Position numbers and translations under genes: made by a program. The notes beneath the pieces are model-generated. The model did not search any database and had not been told where the DNA came from. It saw only the letters and a program-made list of their open reading frames with translations. A stretch of DNA of 64,000 nt from Limnoperna fortunei (lineage: Eukaryota; Mollusca; Bivalvia; Mytilida; Modiolidae): assembly GCA_944474755.1 (NCBI GenBank), contig OX104115.1:72702993-72766992 (forward strand), given 5' to 3'. Every line of letters starts with the position of its first letter. The first letter of the stretch is position 1. Shown in pieces: positions 59,972 to 64,000 of the stretch.

Positions 59972-62141
59972 TTGCTATTCTAATAAGACAATTAGAGTAC
60001 ATTTATAATATTTTCGTACCTATAGAAACATCATTTCCGCCATAAACTGGCTTTTCTGTCAATGTAACACATATTATTTTGCCGGAACGGATAATTATAG
60101 CGCGTGTCGCTATTTATAAGATTTATATGCATCTGCAATAGTTTTCCGGTGGGAGTTACAGTTTTGTAATTGGAACAACCATTCAAAACACGCCCTTCTC
60201 ATCGCGTGTTGCTCATAGACAAATCATTTTTTAACCACAGTTGTGGTCTCAAAGCATTTAAAGCACGTCATATTAGAATTGATGATTTTTTACTTTTAGA
60301 AAATTTATCTTCGTTTCAAATATGGTGCCTCATGACAATATGCACCGGATCAGTATTCTGTCGAAACATTAACTTTTATCGCATACCAGAATGAAAGTTA
60401 GACCTGAAGTTCATGTGGTATATAAATTTTATATCACATAATTTTAGTCCAAAATAGTGCATCTTAACATTTTTCGTTCAGTTAGAACCAGTAAAAATTT
60501 AATCTTAATTATCCCGAATATTTAGCTTTCCAAAATATCAGATTTTTTACTGCTATCATGTATGATTACAATTCTATAGAAGGTAAGAACAAACTGATCT
60601 GTTAATAGTACTATTTTTAAGTACAACTGCTGTACTGGTTCCTGGTATTTGGTAGTCCTACACCTAAATATACATTTAATAAGATCTAACAATGGTCTAT
60701 GCCCACGCCCAAATAAGTTTGCACGTCATTAATCATTCTATTTTGGGTGTGTTGTATTACCTAAGTTATATATGCTAAACCCTGAAACACAGGTAGATTA
60801 GTTACGTAATGCAATTTTCAAAAACAATCACAGATTTTAGATGCACAATGGGCGTGCCCACATAAGATGTTACAAGTTTGTGGTTTATATGTTATTGTAC
60901 TGTGTTTAATAAGTATAATAAATACTGTCTATGTCCGTCTTATGATTTTTTCCGCAAGAAAATTAAAAGTCGAGATGAATTAACAGGTAGACTTAAATAG
61001 ATCTCGAACAAGTACATATAGAGCTGATTTTAAATATTAAACAATTAAAGGACGATTGAAAAACATTATTATGCTGAAATTTTAAAACTAATTGTAATGG
61101 TTAATAAACTGCAAGTCTCATGCGATGAAAATGTACGACTTTTTTGGTTTTTAATTTCTTGGCACCTCGTTGATTTGAGAGAATGCTTTGTTTAGTCACT
61201 AGAGTTAGCATTAAAAAGACATAACAATTTGTAATAGGTTTATTTTATTATCGTTAGATGCTGATTTCTTTCCATTGATTTACTTTCTTTTAATTTTATT
61301 AACTTTAATTATTAATGGCTGTCGTTTTCATTCCAAGGCAAAGTCCATGCTCCGGAAGTAGAAAATCTGTTTCCTACTAGTTGCGTGCAGTATTCATATC
61401 GTTCTTTTGCCACTCTTCTAATTATTCTTATTCATCTTAGTTGAGTCTGCGCAATAATCGGGACTTTTTTCTTTGAAAACATTATTTAATTAGTTATTTG
61501 TTTTCCAAAGTCATTATGTTATTCTATACAAACCAACTGATTTTTGAACATTTATCGGTAGCTACTAAAAAGATGTAAAACTTACATTTCGTATTGAATC
61601 AAACCTAACTATCACGCAGTCTAAAAGGGTGTCTATATCTAATATAATTTGAGCAATAGCTGAGAATAGTAGGGAAAATTTAGGAAAACCCACCATTCAA
61701 GTTATATTTACAACACAAGTAAGGTCCTCTATCTAATTTAAAACGAAAGGACGTGTATCGAGTTCAATAGGCCGAGAATCCGCCTTTTCGCTGTTAATCA
61801 GATACAGTAAAAGACGATTAAGTGTAATGTAAATGATTTGTGGAATTGTGGGGTCCTTTGAAAGTTTTCAACGTCGAGATCATTACCACAGTTAATGAGT
61901 ATCAATGGGGCAAAATTTAAAGAATAACGATATCGGATTTCATAGACCTAACGGAAGAACAAGTAATGTAACGTGGACATCATGTTTATAAGTTGCAGAA
62001 AACTTGGTTCACGTTTGGACGATGTGAAATTCTCTCAGATATCAGAAACCATGGAAAATAAACATTATTTTTACGCAGGCAGTGAATGTATTTAATAAAC
62101 ATCGGAGGGACTCAAATATTCCCAAAATTCAATTATTGGAA
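59972..62141. other. Intergenic, nothing firmly recognised
   Basis: A 74-codon plus frame at 60,170-60,394 (HRVLLIDKSFFNHSCGLKAF and on) is not recognised. No repeat or element with clear ends was found. AT-rich throughout. Confidence 0.35.
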
Positions 62142-62153
62142 GCTGAAAATATG

Positions 62154-62395
62154 TTTGTTTGTTTGTTTGTTTGTTTGTTTGTTTGAATATTGTTAAACGT
62201 CACTTGCAGCAACTGGTGCAAAGTTTTTAGGGGAGGAAGCCAGAGTACCATGAGAAAACCCCAACATGAGGTAGGAAAATACTTGTCAATTAAGATTGAA
62301 GTCGAGTGCACTCTGCAAGCAGTGAGACTCGAACCCGCATCCTCAGTGTTGACAGAACCCGTGATCAATAGTAGACGAACTACCTTAACCACTTG
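62154..62395 (-). mobile_element. tRNA-derived SINE, full length, with 12-bp target duplication
   Basis: On the minus strand: A-box region GTGGTTAAGGTAGTTCGTCT, B box GCGGGTTCGAGTCTC, body CAATCTTAATTGACAAG, then GTGACGTTTAACAATATTC and a (CAAA)n tail at 62,154-62,185. A perfect GCTGAAAATATG lies on both sides (62,142-62,153 and 62,396-62,407). Same family as the copy at 44.4 kb, without its internal homopolymer. Confidence 0.9.
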
Positions 62396-62755
62396 GCTGA
62401 AAATATGAATTATTAGTTAAAATGTTGTATTGTTGAAGCTAGAAAACATGGCGGAAGTGAATATCCCCTTAAAAATTTGTACTTAATCGCATCTTAATGG
62501 TAAGCCATACAAGGGGTGGAGCAATAGCTATTGAACACTTTAAAATTGTGATGTCATACAAGTTCCACCCCGTACACTGTACATTAACTTGCATATCAAT
62601 TAAAAGAAAACTAAGACAAACCATTCCACAACAATAATTAAAAATCATATCATAAACAAATTATGGATTCAATCAAAGAGACACCAAAAGCAGTTCAATT
62701 TAACAAAGAACAATGACATTGTCCAGGTTAATGATTTGGATGTTACCGAGTCAGG

Positions 62756-62790
62756 TTACTCTTGAATCAAATACAAATGATTTTATTTGC
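62756..62790 (-). mobile_element. Possible LINE 3' tail remnant
   Basis: Minus-strand GGCAAATAAAATCATTTGTA TTTG resembles the end of the LINE at 37.2 kb (GCAAATAAAATTATTTGTAT). Similarity does not clearly extend upstream, so only the terminal piece is supported. Confidence 0.35.
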
Positions 62791-62925
62791 CGCTGTATAA
62801 ATATTATTAAAGTGTGGTTATAACGATAGCAGCAATTCATTGTATAGCAGAAGTGAAATTTATAAAGATAACACATGTTAATCCCACAAAATATAAAACT
62901 GACCAATTTTTGTATAATGTGTAAC

Positions 62926-62995
62926 AATTATTGATTGATTGATTGATTGATTTAACGTCCAGTAAGTAAAATTTCATATATTTAGGGCGAGAAAC
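62926..62995. repeat. (GATT)n with AACGTCCAG-family motif
   Basis: Five or so GATT units (62,932-62,953) are followed by TTAACGTCCAGTAAGTAAAA. This is the same short motif as near 37.07 and 39.51 kb, likely the tail of a minus-strand SINE. Confidence 0.45.
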
Positions 62996-64000
62996 TAGTT
63001 TAAAAACAAAAAAGTAGAGGAATGTATTAACAAACAATAAATAAACGGAGAAAAGGATGCACAAACACATTTTTCACTTCAACTACAAAAGCATGTTTTC
63101 CCCAAGTATAACTGTCTAAAGCTAAATTTGCGTTCAAAAAGAAAGTACCAACGCTAATATATTTTATATATTATAATAAAGCTATATTTTTAAACAAATT
63201 AAAAACTGAATTCATAACACGTAACACATTTCCCTAATGTCCAAAAAGCCGTATTTTTCCATATTGGGCAGAAGACAACATCTTAAAATCAGATGAGTAA
63301 TTATCCAGAATCTAGTATTATGGCCCTAATATTTAGGGTTATGACGAGCTAACCATAGAAAAATCGACGTTACCATTGATTATGGCTTGTAAAGAGGGCT
63401 TAAAATGCAATATTTTTTTATTAAGCTGGCACACGTAATGTTTTTAAAATTCTATATATGGTTATCATTTATAAACGTGAAATGAAGTCTAATAAGCTAT
63501 AAGCTGGCTTATTAATATAGGTTAAAACTTCCTATGATTATTATTTACATAACACGTAAATTAAATTATCTTATATTAAGTTGGTTCATTTTACATTATT
63601 TCCTTTGAATTAATTTTTACGACTCATAAGCATAATAAGCATCGATATTGCTGTCATATGGTTAGCTAGCCAAAATATGAGATTATGGATAATATACAGA
63701 TAGATTATTATATTAAACGCAATTTTCGCTGCAGGGACCATCAGCAAATCATGAACAGAGTTATGACAGTTTTGCATTCAATTAACATTTAAGAGCGTCT
63801 GATGTAAGGCAAGGTACGTATATTTTCACTCTCCCTTTCTCTAAAAAGAAAAAAAATAATCCAATTGAATTCAAATGAGGCACGATCCAAATTAAATTTA
63901 ATACATATTGAAACATTCCTACGCTAAACTAATTGACCGGATCCAATAAACTATTGCACAAAAATCCGTGTTTAATCATTTAATATTAAAAGTATTTGTT
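62996..64000. other. Intergenic, one weak terminal-exon-like stretch
   Basis: AT-rich. At about 63,736 an acceptor-like TTTTCGCTGCAG| is followed by GPSANHEQSYDSFAFN and a stop. This is too short to judge. Nothing else recognised. Confidence 0.2.

Overview
The window is eukaryotic, AT-rich, intron-containing and transposon-rich. The mix of tRNA-derived SINEs with CAAA tails, degraded non-LTR retrotransposons, many foldback and MITE-like palindromes and a giant Thr-rich mucin gene is what I associate with lophotrochozoan, most likely bivalve, genomes. That assignment is an inference; no species marker was identified.

The left half (1-32,710, minus strand) is dominated by one giant gene-like locus. 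Read from right to left it has: a possible signal-peptide exon (about 32,710-32,623, broken by an in-frame TAG); a short intron; a 10,242-bp exon with a unique N-terminal part carrying N-glycosylation sequons, followed by 57 tandem 57-residue Thr/Ser/Glu repeats; a 2,125-bp intron holding the dead 3' half of a LINE; and a second giant exon of more than 20 kb with over 117 further repeats, still open at base 1. The consensus repeat is about half Thr, has net charge near -7, and lacks Cys, Lys, Arg and aromatic residues. It is a polyanionic O-glycosylated mucin-type domain. The intron is bounded by phase-1 splice sites in exactly the same register of the repeat, so splicing restores a continuous array of more than 10,000 residues. 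The long Val-rich plus-strand ORFs over this region are antisense shadows.

The right half (33-64 kb) contains no recognisable intact host gene. It holds two more LINE remnants, three tRNA-headed or fragmentary SINEs of one family (two with perfect target-site duplications), a different tRNA-like SINE, a hAT-like MITE nested in a foldback element, an inverted pair of a 0.4-kb palindrome-bearing element 8.5 kb apart, a 2.8-kb terminal-inverted-repeat element with exon-like cargo, a MITE whose interior is a 21-bp satellite that switches strand, a 46-bp satellite with 184-bp higher-order structure, and several perfect-looking foldback palindromes. A few short ORFs or exon-like pieces are noted at low confidence. 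No rRNA, intact tRNA gene or CRISPR array was seen.
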